A DNA stretch of 64,000 nucleotides, taken from Puffinus mauretanicus. Taxonomy: Eukaryota; Chordata; Aves; Procellariiformes; Procellariidae. Of the stretch, positions 63,036-64,000 are shown piece after piece. The position numbers were made by a program, and so were the translations under genes. The stretch is from NCBI GenBank assembly GCA_023333565.1, contig JAJKFH010001094.1, positions 2,046,001-2,110,000 of the forward strand, given 5' to 3'. Every line of letters begins with the position of its first letter. Positions within the stretch are counted from its first letter, which is position 1. Under the pieces are notes generated by a model. The model worked only from the letters and a program-made list of their open reading frames with translations. It had not been told where the DNA came from and ran no database searches.

Positions 63036-64000
63036 CCTTTTTATTTATTTTTTTAATTCCAGGAAGGATTGGCTTAATCTCTAATGAAGCTTCAGTCAGC
63101 ATGCTTTTACACTTAACTGCCTCACTGCTAACAAAATCTTAGTGCACGTCCTCAACTAGGGATTTTGATATAAGTTTTAATAAAATTGTCATGCTTCACA
63201 TTCTGATTAAGCTGCACACAAAGGTGATTCATTATGCAGGAGGATGTAATTTCAGTGTGAGATTGTCAAATGATCATGATGGATAAAGGTGATGAGGTAA
63301 TGGTGTCTTGTTACTACACTGTATTGTTACCTGATTGTTCTGTATATAACTAAACTGTGCTGCCATGTGAATGTGCTCTTTTTGAGCTTTCTAATTAACA
63401 AAATCTAAGTTACGTTTGGTTCTTAGTTGCTACTATAGATGTCTCTTGTGTTTACATCCTCTGTAATGTAGATGTCCTTGTGGGTTTTGGACATCAGAGC
63501 TTGTTTTGACCTTAAATCTCTGGAGGAGGGTACATTCTGTCACTGTGCAGTGACTTTCCCATGTCTTAAGAACTGTGCAAGCAGACAAAATATTCTGTCT
63601 TCATATAATACAAATACAGTAATATTACTGTTGGGATAGGTAGGGAATGAAACAAAGCTGTGGGAAGATAGTAGTTGGAGATCTGCTAAAACTGTAATAT
63701 GATTTTTTTAAAAAAAAAAGGTAATGGGATTGTTACTTTTTGTACGTGTGTACATGCACATTAGACTGTATGTGAATTAACTGTCCTAGAGCCCTTTGGT
63801 ATTGGCAAGGTGCAGACATTTGTGTTTGAGCAAGCAGTTGTGAGACTGAGATAATAGACAGAATAACAGCATTTGTAGTCTAGGAAGGCAAGTTAAATCT
63901 TTCCACTCTGCGTAAACTAGATAATTCTTTCAGTTCCTGATTGACTTGAAATTGGGTATTTTTAGGTTTGAAGTGACCCATTTGCTTTTCTCTGAAAAAG
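63036..64000 (+). other. Continuation of probable RALA intron
   Basis: AT-rich DNA up to the window end, with an A run at about 63711-63719 and no exon that I can support. Confidence 0.45.

Noticed and set aside
1..64000. CRISPR arrays, bacterial operons, tRNA or rRNA genes
   Set aside because: None seen. The CR1, LTR, CpG-island and intron structure is that of a bird nuclear genome.

Overview
The window is bird nuclear DNA. It carries a CR1 LINE whose 3' end is the 8-bp repeat typical of avian CR1, a second short CR1 3' fragment, and three solo retroviral LTRs of one family of avian type. Genes are sparse and split by introns, and there are two GC-rich CpG-island promoters in AT-rich DNA. 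Almost all of the short open frames in this window are noise.

Layout, left to right. (1) About 1-9,600 is gene-free flank. (2) 9,624-11,374 is a 5'-truncated, frameshifted CR1 on the minus strand that abuts a plus-strand solo LTR. (3) A CpG island at about 11,690-12,500, with four YY1-type ATGG motifs, is the promoter of YAE1 (plus strand). The complete YAE1 coding sequence lies in three exons between 13,284 and 15,981 (222 residues). (4) 17,717-32,153 on the minus strand, convergent with YAE1, is a 16-exon gene. I assembled it exon by exon: every exon aligns with the N-terminal half of Mediator subunit MED1, and all splice phases join into one open frame of 598 residues plus a partial first codon. 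It is a short MED1-like paralogue, called MED1L here as a working label. It lacks MED1's long disordered C-terminal half. Its first exon was not found. (5) 32.2-43.7 kb has a CR1 fragment and one solo LTR but no gene I can support. (6) A strong CpG island at about 43,800-45,300 has a consensus donor at 44,498/44,499 on the plus strand. From gene order (YAE1 then RALA in tetrapods) it is probably the promoter and non-coding first exon of RALA. The rest of the window would then be RALA intron 1, with a third LTR at about 62.5-63.0 kb.

How the genes relate. YAE1 is an adaptor for iron-sulfur loading of the ribosome-recycling ATPase ABCE1. MED1L should contact the Mediator middle module but has no visible nuclear-receptor boxes. 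RALA is a small GTPase. They share a syntenic block, not a pathway. The most interesting item is the intact MED1-like gene: a full Mediator-binding core fused to a short acidic Ser/Thr/Glu-rich tail, with a 29-nt micro-exon, a probable GC-AG intron and three exons that have closely spaced competing acceptors.
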